From Darksidea phi (Eukaryota; Ascomycota; Dothideomycetes; Pleosporales; Lentitheciaceae), in NCBI GenBank assembly GCA_030770425.1, contig JASJFT010000070.1:1-64000 (forward strand): 64,000 nt of DNA, given 5' to 3'. A program made the translations under genes and the position numbers. The notes beneath the pieces are model-generated. The model was not told the DNA's origin, did not search any database, and saw nothing but the letters and a program-made list of their open reading frames with translations. How positions within the stretch are numbered: the stretch's first letter is position 1; every line of letters begins with the position of its first letter. This document shows, in pieces, positions 34,144-45,900 of this stretch.

Positions 34144-36545
34144 ATGGATGGTGGTCATGCGACGATGGAGTCGCCGATACCCACCGCACCAACACCCTGT
34201 AGACCAAGTCCTCAACCATGGCGTACAGATCAACTTGAATCCTGTGGTCCACAAGGCGTACCACCCATACTTCACGACGGAATCTCACCCGATTCCAGGA
34301 TTGCCCTTAATAGACAGAGTCCTCGACGACGGCCTCATAAAGATCGTTATCAGCGCCAGTTCCATACCCCTGATCCACTCGATCCACTCGATTCACCACC
34401 CTCCTCTGATCCACCCGATCTACCACCCTCACCATGGGATTTGTTGGGAGGGATACTCGAGGAGGCTCCGTTTAATTACGACATAAATGATGAGTCCATG
34501 ACGAAGCAGCCCTATCAGCCATCTCATTTCAGATATCGTTCTGTAAGCCCGCGTCCAGCATCACCGGGTGCAGGGTCGTCGATACATTCTAAAACAGTGC
34601 AACCACTTTGGCGTCCGCGGGTGAGCGACTCAATCCTTACAGCCGCCTCTTCCGATAGCAGCAATGTGAAAGATCGAAAGCAACTTTCTACGCACGAGCG
34701 GCCATTCAAATGCGACCAGTGTCCGCAAAGCTTCAACAGGAATCACGACCTAAAGCGGCACAAGAGGATTCATCTAGCAGTCAAGCCTTTTCCTTGCGCT
34801 CATTGCGATAAAAGCTTCTCGCGGAAGGATGCCCTCAAGGTGCGTCTTGACCAATTCAATCCGACTTACAACATGGAAGACGCGTATCCCCATAAAATGC
34901 ATTTTGGAGGATTCGAAACTTTAGTGCACATAGATGCTAATATCTCTCTAGCGACACATTCTGGTCAAAGGTTGCGGCAAGACAGCGCAGACAAACGAGG
35001 CGAAGGTAGAGCGCGACGATTGTAGACCGAAACCCACTTATTCACTGGATTCTGCCATATCTTCTACAACTGAGTCAACGGAGTCAACGGGACAACTCAA
35101 ACTGGCCGTTACCGGGCCCAGTGATGAACGAAAGCGTGGGAGTCGGCTTGCTTTGGCCGAAGCCCAGGATTCACAGCCGGCTAGATTTCAGGTAGCATTC
35201 ACTGGAGCATCTGAAAGTATTGCTGACGGTGAGATGGACTGGTGGAGCGAAGACTCCTCCCCGGAGTCATACGCGACGGCAATATCATCTAATCTAGCTA
35301 TCTATGCTGGAAGAACCGCGTTCGCGCTGTTTGCACTCTTTTCGCGATGGCGTGAACATGGGAACAAGCGCTCGCAAAATGGTAAAGGCCAATTACAAAA
35401 CACAGAGGCGGCCGGATCTTCCTGTTTGAATACAAACAGTTCATCACATGCAGTATCGAGCCAAACTGCTGGGGGATTCAAAATGCCTTCACGCAAAAAG
35501 CCGTCTGATGATGAAGATGAGCAAAGACCTACCAAAAGGCAAAGATGGAAGCCATCGGCAGAAGGAACCAAAGCCCAGTTCCTCGCCTGCCCCTTTGCTA
35601 AGAACAACCCTTTGAGGCATAGCAAATGCTACAAGTATATGATCCAAGAGATATCTAGATTGAAGTACGTTACAGCCTATGCCCTTCTGCTCGTAAGTGT
35701 CTTGTCGCTGACCAAGTTTTCAGACAACACCTCTTGAGGACACATCAAGTTCCTATCCATTGCGCTAGATGCAGAACAGTTTTTAGTACCGAAGACGCAC
35801 GAGACGATCATCAACGTCAAGCTTCTGAATGCACAATACAGCCTTCTCAAGCTTGGGATGGAGTCAGCGAAACGCAAAGGCGGCAGCTGGCTAGACGGGT
35901 GTCTTCGAAGAAGACAAGAGAGGAGAATTGGTATCTCATCTACCAAATTCTCTTCCCTGGAGCGCCGCAACCAGAAAGTCCTTGTAAGCTACTGTTCAAT
36001 AGTCAAGTGTAACCCGGCATTGTGCCTAATCGTACAACGGTTGACAATTCATAGATATTGATGACAGACAGCTTTCGGAAGAATTACTTGCTTTTCGAGA
36101 TTTTACAAGACAAGAAGCACCAGCTCTGATCTCTGCATTTGCCCGCTCTGAAATCCCATCAGAGCTCCGCACAACGCAAGCGGTCGAAGAGTTCGCACTA
36201 GTTGCATTTCGAGGTGTGTTTGAAATGGTAATCGAACAGTGGAGCGACCGAGACGTATTGCAGCAAGCCTCATCGTCCACAGACTCCGGATATGGAACTG
36301 CAGAAAGAGATGCATCTACATATTCGTCGCCACCACAGAGTCTGGTTGACCAGCAAACGCCAGCTCGAGGTATCGAAGATGGTGGCGAAACTCCAATGTC
36401 TGTAGGTGCAAATTTCGGGACCGAGCCCTCGACTGGTACGAATTTCGCTGAAGAGTTCTCGGTCGACACTGTCGTTTGGAATGTTCTTGGAAACCTACCT
36501 GATGACGGTAGTGCCTTTGAGTTTCTCAACGGTCTCGAGCCTTAG
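34144..36545 (+). CDS. C2H2 zinc-finger transcription factor
   Basis: Four exons (34144-34839, 34952-35664, 35724-35983, 36055-36545) give 719 residues. A proline-rich disordered N-terminus precedes two adjacent fingers at about residues 195-245: FKCDQCPQSFNRNHDLKRHKRIH, abbreviated here by its Cys and His pairs, and a second finger CAHC with a terminal C2HC form (RHILVKGC). The intron at 34840-34951 splits the second finger and is needed to complete it. A C-terminal module has ACPFAKNNP, CYKYMIQEISRLK, then QHLLRTH and CARCRTVF across the second intron; this is a second zinc-binding block seen in many fungal proteins of unknown role. The start could also be the Met at 34165. Nuclear regulator; targets unknown. 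Confidence 0.82.
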
Positions 36546-38175
36546 GCGTTGGCCTGTTTCCACGATTACCGTTGCCTTTCCACTAAGTAGTTGATTTTAC
36601 CACACCCAGTTACTCTCATGATATGAAATTCTGGATAATACAAGGACTTAAGCTACATGAGTGCTATTCCCAACCCAGACCCTCAACACTCCTTAACTCG
36701 ATCATCCTTTACATTTGTTTTACGGGCTCATGATCGGATTGGCTACGAGTAGTCCGGCCCATGTCCATTTTAGCTCGACACTTGCAAAACCTCGTTGACA
36801 GCAGGTTGATAAACCGCTTTCATCTGCTCAACAACAACGCCTCAAGCAACATTCACGTCAATACGGCGAAAGCATTGCGAGGAAAGAGTTGATCACTACA
36901 GAGCTAGGCACTGAGCGCAGAGAGCACCCATACTGAGCTCCTGACGCCTTCTGTCCGGCTTCTGGTATTAAATCCAGGTACTGGACACGAAATGTTGAAA
37001 GGCTTCCTCCGCCATATCAACTTGGAATCTCTACCCTCTCTGGCTTTCGGCCTGACCAGCATGCAATTGTCTGAGAAGCATATCCTGCAACGGACACGCT
37101 TGCTCCGTTGGATGAGTAGTTGCTCTGCATTCAGCCCAGGGCGGAATACCTATCTTATGAAGCAACATCCTACTTATGGGGACGATTGGGATACACTTGC
37201 TTTTTGCATGCTAAAGAGGACGTTGTGACTATAATGCTCGGCCAACGAAACGTCCCGAACATGTCCGACCCCCGATCAGGGTCCGCGTTGTCTGGGCCGA
37301 CGGCAGCTGCAGATATCCTGATCAATTCTGGATCAAACACTTTAGAAACGTGAGGTGTTTCTTTCCAAGATTGGATAGCAATTCAATGGAAGGAGATTCT
37401 TTTCGGAATTAACTTATTTTAGGAATAAAAGGATACCTCTACAAGGTCTATTCGAAAATTACATAGTAAGAACTCGTATCTTAATGGAAAGAGATTGACG
37501 GTTTTTAGTATTATTATTGTTATAAGCAGTTCAACATCATCGCACGCGCCACGCCCTCTTTCATAAGGCTCGGGTCATTGCCCTCGGAGTCGTGCCGTGA
37601 CATGAGCCTCAGGCAACGACTGCAACGAACAACCATATGTTTCAAAGTATTCGGGACGAAATACCTTTGTGTCACCTTTGTGGGATATTCCGCGAGTTTG
37701 ACGACGCGATGGCTGCTATTCATTCGATTACTATAAGTAGTAACGATAAATCGGGTAACTGAAAATTATACTGGACCCAGAAGGTAGTAGTAGTGGTCAT
37801 GGTGGCAATCAATATACCCTTATCGCCGACCTCTCGGCTTATCTCCGAAGACCACAAATACCTATTTTCATCTGCACCACCCGCTTTTCGCGTCGCCTCA
37901 ACATTGCTCATTCCTCAGCGCTCAACAAGCCCACAAGCCTATCAAAATGGAACATTTTCTTCGGTCATTTACCTCTGGCATGAGTATCAGGGACATACGA
38001 AATTGAGTCGTCGGTCCCAACGCTGTCTGCTCGTTACGCTGCTTTGCATTTTAAGAGCTGGAGCCCATGCAAGGAGCGGAGCTTCATTAAAATCGCATCT
38101 AGATAGTTTGTATCCCCTGCGAATCCTTTGTGGTGTTTTTGTATTGCAGTCAAGCATCGGCCCGCAACGTTCGCC
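36546..38175. other. Intergenic with a possible HET relic
   Basis: 1.6 kb without an intact gene. The middle holds a degraded HET-like stretch, listed separately. The right end is the promoter of the SET-domain gene. Confidence 0.4.
36915..37353 (+). pseudogene. Possible degenerate HET-domain fragment
   Basis: Overlapping frames read RLLVLNPGTGHEM, and then YLSYEATSYLWG, which resembles the N-terminal YEALSYVWG block of heterokaryon-incompatibility (HET) proteins. The two parts are in different frames, and downstream conserved HET blocks are not recognisable. If real it is a short relic; the match is weak. Confidence 0.25.
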
Positions 38176-39207
38176 ATGGCACTCCCTGCTGGAGTCCCCA
38201 CGTCGGACCTCTTCGAAATCCGCCAAACACCCCACTCCGGCCGCGCCGTCTTCGCCGCGCGAGATATCCCCGCCGACACGCTCATATGGCGCTGCGCTGA
38301 GCTTGCGATCGACGTCCTGACCCGAGAATACCGTCGCGAAGTCTGCGGCGAGTGCTTTGGCTACGAACAAGGGCGCGATTTGCGGATGCGCGATGCGAGC
38401 GTGGGCTTCGCCTTCTGCTCGGTGGGATGTTGGACACAGTGGAAACAGCGCGTTGGAGAGGTGGGCGTGCAGGCTTGGACGGCGGTAGAAAAGCTTGTTA
38501 AGGGCAGGAGCATGGAGGATGCGGACATGGTGGACATCGGGTTGCCGCGGCCGGGGGTTGAGGAGATTAGGCAGGCGTGGGAGGGGATAGAGGTGCAGGC
38601 AGAGTTGATAAGGTTTGCGCGAGAGGGTGAAGGAGTCAATGTCACTAAGCAGCATCGTAGGGCCATGCAGAAGGCGCTGATGCAGCCCATCTCCCCTGAG
38701 ATCATGAGCTTTTGCCTTAGCGGCATCATTTGGACATATAACAACCCGCAGGACTGGGACACCCTACTTGCCTTAGCCGAAGACGACGCACCCTACCTCG
38801 ACTCCGTCAACCTCACCGCCTTCACGCGCACCTACCTACACCTCCTCTCCATCCTCCCGCTGCCTCTTCTGCCCCATGTCACTGCAAAAACGCTCTTCTC
38901 CCTCTCCTCCCGCGACTCGCACAATGCTTTCGGCATCCGGTCATTGGAAGACGATGGTAGTGAATACTTCGGATACGGGTGCTGGCCTGCTGCGAGTTAT
39001 TTCAATCATTCGTGCGGGCCGAATGTGGACAAGTACAGGGACGGGAGGATGTGGTGTTTTCGGGCCGGGAGAGATATTGGGCAGGGCGAGCAGCTGTGCA
39101 TCACATACCTGAACCGGCAGGAGCGGAAGGCGAGCAAGGAGCAGAGGATGAAGATGCTGAGGGAAAACTGGGGGTTTGAGTGTGCGTGCCAGAGGTGTGA
39201 TGTGTAG
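38176..39207 (+). CDS. SET-domain protein (SMYD-like)
   Basis: A single exon of 343 codons. The ATG at 38176 in CGCCATGG is chosen over the upstream in-frame start at 38128. The split SET domain starts with SGRAVFAARDI, is interrupted by a MYND-like cysteine cluster (CGECFGY, FCSVGCW), and resumes with NHSCGPN and EQLCITYLN, the cofactor-binding and catalytic Tyr motifs. The post-SET cysteines are CACQRC at the end. Members methylate lysines of histones or other proteins, and may also act on ribosomal or translation factors. Nuclear or cytosolic location cannot be decided. Confidence 0.88.
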   Translation: MALPAGVPTSDLFEIRQTPHSGRAVFAARDIPADTLIWRCAELAIDVLTREYRREVCGECFGYEQGRDLRMRDASVGFAFCSVGCWTQWKQRVGEVGVQAWTAVEKLVKGRSMEDADMVDIGLPRPGVEEIRQAWEGIEVQAELIRFAREGEGVNVTKQHRRAMQKALMQPISPEIMSFCLSGIIWTYNNPQDWDTLLALAEDDAPYLDSVNLTAFTRTYLHLLSILPLPLLPHVTAKTLFSLSSRDSHNAFGIRSLEDDGSEYFGYGCWPAASYFNHSCGPNVDKYRDGRMWCFRAGRDIGQGEQLCITYLNRQERKASKEQRMKMLRENWGFECACQRCDV

Positions 39208-39900
39208 ATTTGTTGAGCTGCGCGATGAACTACGTTGGGATGCGAAGCATTTAGAGCCAAGAAGACTTCGATGTCTTCTTAATCTCAGCGAGGGTGTGCC
39301 AATACCTGTCCCTCGCGGCCAATCATGTACCTACCCTCTTTTCATGCCAGACGAATTGCATGTCTAGATCAGTGATTTTCTCCAAATTTTACATTTTCTC
39401 CAGATCGAGCTCGGCTAATACTGCAAAAATCCAAAAATGGGCACTCATCGTACTCGATGGATCCAGACGAAGAAACTCGACTGCTCGGATTCAGCAGCGA
39501 CCTTCCTAATGCAGCAATACGCGATGTGGGTCGGCATCGCTACCTCTCCGGCCTCTATACCCCGCTCCACGTCGTGCCTGAGTCTTCTCCACCATCTGAT
39601 GCTCCGCTAAGCCCTCATTGGACGGGAATATAGCAAAAAGAAAAGTCCACAGGTATCGAGTACAGCCGGAGGGGTCGATGACGTCGATCCCTCCAAGCAT
39701 CGAAGAAATTTGACGTTGCGGGTGCGGGGAACCCAACCTTGCAGTACCTAACGGCTCTATCAAACCCAGTCTCGGTAGTTGTCTCGGAGCTATAAAACAT
39801 GCTAGAGGAGTACAATGACAGGAATATGCATGCCGGCGTCCACCTCTCCGCCAAACCTATCCCCACGATCTGGAAGATTGTCACAACAACCTTCACCACC
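39208..39900. other. Intergenic, promoter of SMP-30-like gene
   Basis: No gene is supported. A TATA box is at 39791, and the sequence between it and 39901 is the likely leader. Confidence 0.45.
39791..39797 (+). promoter_or_regulatory. TATA box that argues for the downstream start
   Basis: TATAAAA lies two bases before an in-frame ATG at 39799. Transcription would begin about 30 or more bases downstream, so that ATG would not be in the mRNA. The ATG at 39901, in CACCATG context, fits the position. Confidence 0.55.
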
Positions 39901-40992
39901 ATGTCCTCTATAATCCCCGTAGATCTGCTCGCTGCAGCGACAAACCCTTCCTACTTCTCCAGCCTCGTGACCACGAATATCTCAAACCCCACCACAATAG
40001 CGCTGCTGGCCTACAACGATACCTTTCGCACCAACGTCCTCGGCGAAAATGCAACAGCGCGACAGTTATACAATCTGAACTGGGGGGCGTTCCACGAGGC
40101 GGGCGTATACAACCGCTACACGAACAAACTATACGTAACCTCCAGCTTCATAAGCCTAGAGCAGCCCATCAACGTCACCGTCATCGACCTCGCAAACGAC
40201 TACGCCATATCCACGACACGCTACGACAACGTCAACGAAGCCAACGGCGGCACAAGTTACTACCCCCCGGGCTCCCAGCAAGGAAACGGCACAGCACCCC
40301 CCAACCTCCTCTTCTGCGACGAGGGCGACTACGAGCACTACTCGGGCCTCGTAAGCGTCGACCCCGTAACCAACAAGTCGACGACGGTGGTGAACAACTT
40401 CAACGGCCGCAACTTCTCCTCGGTAAACGACGTCCGCCAACACCCCGTCACAGGCGATCTCTGGTTCACCGACGCCGACTACGGATACTACCAGCGCTTC
40501 CGCCCCAAGCCCACCATCCCCAAACAGGTCTATCGCTTTTCGCCCGCCACGGGCGAAATCGCCGTCGTCGCCGATGGCTTTAGCCAGTCCAATGGCATCG
40601 AGTTCTCCCCCGATCTAAAGACCCTGTATGTTTCCGATACCGGCTTTTTTGAATTCGACCGCAATTTCACCCGTCCTGGCCACATTTACGCCTTCGATAT
40701 CATCAATGGGAGGACCCTGGCGAACCGCCGCACTTTTGCCTACGTCGATAGCGGATACGCCGATGGTGTGCATACTGATACCGATGGAAACGTGTGGGCG
40801 TCTTGCCCGGATGGACTGAATGTGTGGAATCCCGAGGGCGTGTTGATAGGTAAAATCTGGGTAGGCGTTGAGAGTAATAATTTTGCGTTCTTGCCCGGGA
40901 AGGTCTTGGTGTTTAGTAATGCGCAGTTGTGGATTGTCGAGGGTGTTAAGGCTGTGGGACGGGAGGTGTGTAGGGATTTTGGCGTTTGTTAG
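39901..40992 (+). CDS. SMP-30/gluconolactonase-like beta-propeller protein
   Basis: A single exon of 363 codons from the ATG at 39901; an upstream in-frame ATG at 39799 would add 34 residues. Propeller blades carry the family motifs: NDVRQHPVTGDLWFTD, SNGIEFSPDLKTLYVSD, and YADGVHTDTDGNVW, with the metal-binding Asn and Asp residues. Many Asn-X-Ser/Thr sites suggest passage through the secretory route, but no clear signal peptide is seen with either start. Likely a lactonase or related hydrolase; substrate unknown. Confidence 0.82.
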   Translation: MSSIIPVDLLAAATNPSYFSSLVTTNISNPTTIALLAYNDTFRTNVLGENATARQLYNLNWGAFHEAGVYNRYTNKLYVTSSFISLEQPINVTVIDLANDYAISTTRYDNVNEANGGTSYYPPGSQQGNGTAPPNLLFCDEGDYEHYSGLVSVDPVTNKSTTVVNNFNGRNFSSVNDVRQHPVTGDLWFTDADYGYYQRFRPKPTIPKQVYRFSPATGEIAVVADGFSQSNGIEFSPDLKTLYVSDTGFFEFDRNFTRPGHIYAFDIINGRTLANRRTFAYVDSGYADGVHTDTDGNVWASCPDGLNVWNPEGVLIGKIWVGVESNNFAFLPGKVLVFSNAQLWIVEGVKAVGREVCRDFGVC

Positions 40993-41564
40993 ATGCAATA
41001 GGCGTTGAAACAGGGAGGTAGTGAATATGGACGGCTATTGATAGGGCGGGGACGGGGGCTGGGGTGGGAACACGCACATCACAGGCCGCAGCGAATATGT
41101 AAGAACCGTCGCACATTCAATTGTATACCCAGATGCAGTACAAACACCCAAGCACTCCAACAGCAGGGCTATACCATAGTATCTCGCCCCCAAACTCAGC
41201 CCAAGAATCGCCTATGCTGTGCCAACAAATGCTCACTAGCAACGCCGATATATGCAGGGGTATTTGTCCGTTGCCTATGCCCAAAAGGGAAGCCGTCCAC
41301 CAGCCCAAAATCACTCCACGCAAACGCCGAGAAAAAGAACAAGAATCATAAACATATGAAGCCATCGTATAACTCATCATCAGCGCCCAGCCGCCGTCAC
41401 CTTCAAAAAGCCCCCATCTATATCGGAATCCATGCTCTTGTAATAAATGCCCTCAGATGGCCAGCCTCTGAGAGTAGGAATGTAATAAGTCAAATGATCA
41501 TACTATGCTCGCTTGCTGATGCTGGAAACCAAAAGGAGGGAAAAGAAATAAATTCCAGCTAAGC
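40993..41564. other. Convergent intergenic region
   Basis: 3' regions of the SMP-30-like gene (+) and the N-terminal-His secreted protein (-). No feature recognised; short ORFs on both strands are not supported. Confidence 0.35.
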
Positions 41565-42932
41565 TCACGCGGTGAACTTGCTCGGAATCTTGCGGTCCAT
41601 GAGGCGTGCAATATGAGTAGCTCGCGGGGAGTCCGCCCGGCCAGTAACGGTGATAAGAACGGTGTCGGTGACAGTGACGGGATCATTCTGATCGTTGCCA
41701 TGGCCATGGCCATTGCCATTACCATTACCCCTACCTGGTGCGGATGTTGTGTCCGGCTGCTTGCGACCCGGGCGGTCGGTCATCGTTGGAATGCCTGTAG
41801 GTGCAGAGCCGTTGCCGGATGAAGGCTTGGGAACAGTCGCTAGCGTAGACTGGGCCGGGCCCGTGGGCTTAGATGCTGGCGCTGTGGGCTTGGAAGCCGG
41901 GGGCGTAACCTCGGAAGCCGGAGCCGTGGCGGAGGCAGGAGGGGCACCAGATGCAGTCTGGCCATCGCTGAAGACGGGACCGATCTCGCCCTTGATGGCA
42001 TCAGTGTAGAGTGCGGTGCGCGAGGCCCAGTCCGTGACGGCGACTGACATGGCGTCCTGCTGCTGTGGCAGAGCGAACTTCGCAGCAGAAGCGTCTTGGG
42101 CCTTAACCGCGGTGTCGACCACATCGACGTCGATGCAGGTCGTGTAGTACTCGTCCTTACCACCGGGGATCTTTGGGTCTTTGCCCGGAGCAGTGTTCCA
42201 TTGCCATACCCAATAGAATGTATATGGTTTGCCGGGTTCCGCGTCCTTGGGGAGTGCGACATTGCTCTCGCAACGCAGGTCGGCATTGCCAGGGCCGTCC
42301 GAGACCTGACCCGCCATGAAATTGGGGTCGGCCTTCTGACGCTCCTGCGAAATTTCTAGTGCATTCCTCTCGTAGCAGCGGTTGTCGTCGTAGTTGTTGG
42401 TGGCGAGAAGAACGCCGCCCTTGTCGCCACCCTGGCCGTCTTGCGTCCATCGGAGGACATTGACCAACTTCTCATCCTCCTTCGGTTCCGTTGTGCCGTA
42501 GATGAACACGGTGCCGCCCTTCTCCGGCTTAGGCTTATTTGTGTCGTCGTTAATCAAGCTCACATGCCCGTTTTCCGTATACCGCATCGCAATAAACTGC
42601 CCGGGAGCGGTTTTCAACCTGGGATAGCTCGCCTTGGATTGTTCAGGCTTTCGCTGCTTGGGGTGGCAAAGTACGGAGTCTTCACCGATCCAAGGAAGGG
42701 TTTTCTCATCGGCCTGGGGAAGTAGCCATAGCATGGAGGTGTCGCCATTGTAGCCCGGGTCGGTTTTGGCCACCATCCCGCGAGGGTATCCGTAGTCGCC
42801 GACGTACTGGCCTTTATCATTGATGTTTCGGAGCTGCTCCACCCAGGTGTGGCCGTGGACACTAGGGACAAGCCCGAAGGTGGCGATGGCCGCGGCGAGC
42901 AGCACGCGCATATTGCTTAATTTGGAATGCAT
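41565..42932 (-). CDS. Secreted N-terminal-His protein (DUF7492/LPMO-like)
   Basis: A single exon; the start at 42932 gives 455 residues. Alternatives are 42977 and 42911. The signal peptide (core VLLAAAIATFGLV) ends at VHG, so the mature protein starts HTWVEQL. That is the hallmark of proteins that chelate copper with the N-terminal His, as in lytic polysaccharide monooxygenases. A second candidate His lies in ENGHVSL. Paired cysteines are in VLCHP, NRCYE, LRCES and TTCID. The catalytic-like domain is about 250 residues and is followed by a Pro/Ser/Thr-rich linker and a Gly-Asn-His repeat. The sequence resembles fungal proteins annotated DUF7492. Copper binding and oxidative activity are inference. 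Confidence 0.78.
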   Translation of the reverse strand: MHSKLSNMRVLLAAAIATFGLVPSVHGHTWVEQLRNINDKGQYVGDYGYPRGMVAKTDPGYNGDTSMLWLLPQADEKTLPWIGEDSVLCHPKQRKPEQSKASYPRLKTAPGQFIAMRYTENGHVSLINDDTNKPKPEKGGTVFIYGTTEPKEDEKLVNVLRWTQDGQGGDKGGVLLATNNYDDNRCYERNALEISQERQKADPNFMAGQVSDGPGNADLRCESNVALPKDAEPGKPYTFYWVWQWNTAPGKDPKIPGGKDEYYTTCIDVDVVDTAVKAQDASAAKFALPQQQDAMSVAVTDWASRTALYTDAIKGEIGPVFSDGQTASGAPPASATAPASEVTPPASKPTAPASKPTGPAQSTLATVPKPSSGNGSAPTGIPTMTDRPGRKQPDTTSAPGRGNGNGNGHGHGNDQNDPVTVTDTVLITVTGRADSPRATHIARLMDRKIPSKFTA

Positions 42933-45900
42933 GTTTTTCGAAGTGTGTATGTTGAAGTGTGAAAGTGGCCCTGCCAAGATCGTAAAAAGGTCGATGTCGA
43001 AGTCGTCGGGGTAGCTGTGGACAAGCGGTTGTGTCTCGCAGAGACAGTTGCGTATTGTTTCTTGTAGCTGCCTTGATAGGAAATAAGAAAAGAAGAGGGG
43101 CCAGAAATATAATTAATGGGGTACAAATAGACGTGAAAGAACCATTCAGTGAGAACACAATGCTTAAGCCGAACCACAACTTCACGTCGTAGGATCCAAC
43201 AAGGCCATTGTTCACAAAGAGAACAATAGAGTGCTCGGTAGTTCCCTTTGTTGCCCGCAACGCACGTTACGCACAGCGCAGAAAGGGAAAGAAGACGGAA
43301 GAAGAGAAGGAAGCAACAGTGAGAGGCGACGGTGAAGGGGAAAGAGTAACACACTGCAGGGCCCCATGCCCTTTATCAGGCGGGTGAATGGTGGTGAGAC
43401 AGACGCTGCGAAGGTTGGAGTAGGTCCCAGATCTGGCTACGATGGACGGCAGCCAATCAAGGGCATTTTGCCAGCCCCAGCGAAAACTGTCGCGCCACCA
43501 CGCGCGCTCCGCACTCAAGCTTTTTGTGCCTAAGCTGTGGTTTTGGATCTGCGGTTTCAACGTGTAGAAGTGGACCTACAATGTAGCCGCCCGAGCTTCC
43601 GAGAGCGGCTACGCCGTGTACCTGCAGCTTCAACCGCTCCGACATGAAGGTACCGCTAACGCGCCGATACGCGACGGCAATGGGGACGCCGTCTGCGCGG
43701 GCACAGGTGCGCTTCAAACTCGATGGTGAATGTGAGGGGGGTGAAACGCGAACACTGTGTATGCCGTCCACCTCAGACTTCAGGCACGAGAGCGGCAGCC
43801 AGGCATCAACTAGCCAGGTTATTCTCCAGGTGGGAGGGGAGAGTCTGCGACACTGGAAACGGCAGGCCCTGGTGAATCCATGGGGAGTCGACAGTAGATG
43901 GCGAAAGCCCTTTCCCCCACGCTGTACGCGTCACCGCGCGCACAAAGCCAGAAAAGAAAAGATCAAGAGCGACACGAAAGCGCAAGACGTGAGAAAAGAA
44001 TTTGCGCACTTCACGACGACAGGCTGCAGTGTTCCCGGTGCGCGCTTCGGGAGGGAAGGGAGATGGGCATGAAGTGGAGGTCGAGGCCCCACCTTGGGCC
44101 TGATGTTTCAAGTCATAGCGCGGACAGGCATCTATTGGCGGCGGTTCGGCCTGCCCTTTGCCTCTGCCTACTCAACCGAGAGCATTTGATAGGTGCGTAT
44201 TGCACGTCGCATTGATGAGCATGTTGTGCGCCCAGCTTGACGCTCGTCCAGTCTCTAGATTTGGCGGCATAGACGTTATTCATGCAAGCAATAGAAGTGC
44301 GAGTGGGCATTAGATGAACCGGATTTTCCTGATCGGAATGACGAGTCATGTGACGGTCAAGTGAATGGAATCTGTTCCCACACGGCAATCTACACTAGTG
44401 TGTCGAAATCTGCACTCTCGCACGCGGACATCGCCTCCGCGACTTCAAGAAGAGTAAAATGAAGGGGCCACAGTGCGCTAGCACCGTGTCTGACCATATC
44501 GGGTGTGAAACTATTTGAGTGACTGTTGCGAAACAACAGCCCTGGGCACGAGAAGAAAAGAGACACGACAGGTAGATGATGAATGAAATTCTGGGAACAA
44601 TCAAGAACGGCTAACCGCCGACCCACTTCATCATAGAAGACCCCTTAGAGAAACGTGAGTTTTGCTTCGAGAGTCGATAGGGCCGGCAATATCTTCTAGC
44701 TAAGGTGAGCCAAGTCACTCTTCAGCAAAGCAACGTTGATCCGTAGCAGCGCGGCCGCGTTCATCCTGTTGTCGTTCCCGGACCAAGCCGGGGTAAAACA
44801 TCCCGGAGCGCGGCTCCTCGTCTTCGGAGTCGCTGTCTTCCCTTCCAAGACTTCCCCACCATCCCCTCCGACGAGTCTGTTCTCGTTCCTCGGCTCCGGC
44901 AAGTCACATGGCGTGTCGGAGAGCCCAATCAAGACCAAGTAGGCTGTGGGTGTGCGTGAACGCCATACATGTCAAACTGTCCTTGGCCCCTGGTGATCTC
45001 CGAGTGCTTGATGTTGACACTCGGGGGTAGGTTGATCTCTTGGGTGGCATGACCGCCGAAGCTATGCCACCGGCAGCGATGCCGCATTGTACAAAGATGG
45101 GAAACCTGTGCCTCTTCATATTTGACAACGCTGCCGTCCTAAAGTGCACCCGGGCGGAGGTCAATGGAAGTGGCTCGTTGTATCTTGCCATTATTTCCTT
45201 TCTTTCGTAGGAGTCGTGCCTACTCATAGTAGGGGTGATCAGAGCTGAGCTCTCAAACGTCGGAATAGACGGAGCATCTACAGAGGCGTACGCTATTGTG
45301 GGTATACCAGTGAATGCCTCGACGGCAGACATTGTCCATACATTCTTCACGGTCATCTCGCTCGTGTTGAATCCGAAGACATGGCAGGACAAGGGCTTTA
45401 CATAGTTGAAGCACTCTTTCAACTCCTGCTTCGCAAACAAAATCTTGGACAGAAGGATGTTGATCCATGGCTTCTCTTACTCTTGATCGTTGAAAGAGAT
45501 TCCAACGATGTTGGCAGCTGCAGTAATTCGCACTCTAGAAATGAGCTCCTCATCGCTGCTGTATGCAACATTCACAAGCGGTTGCGCATCGCGTTGCTCC
45601 TGGGTGACTGTCTAGTCAGATGGCATACGGAAATGAAGAAGTATGCCGATGAAAGTGCATCGCTGACATCCCAGCGCGCACCATTCGTAATGAAACAATC
45701 GGCCAGATGCCAGCTGTCATTTTGGGGGCGCAACAAGCGGTCTTCGGTAAGAGGTTCTTCGATCCATCCATGATGTCGTATCTGAAGTGGGCTGAGAGTA
45801 TGGCCGACCTCATGGAGACCGGAAGCCTATGAATCGGGCAAATAGTAGAATGGGATATGACGTAGTTTTAATTGAGAAGGGTGGAAAGAAGATCAACGTG

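Noticed and set aside
40156..40443. Valine-rich minus ORF inside the SMP-30-like gene
   Set aside because: It is the antisense of a conserved beta-propeller coding region.
44904..45440. 178-codon minus-strand ORF
   Set aside because: No domain, poor continuity with surrounding frames, and no splice logic; kept only as part of an uncertain region.
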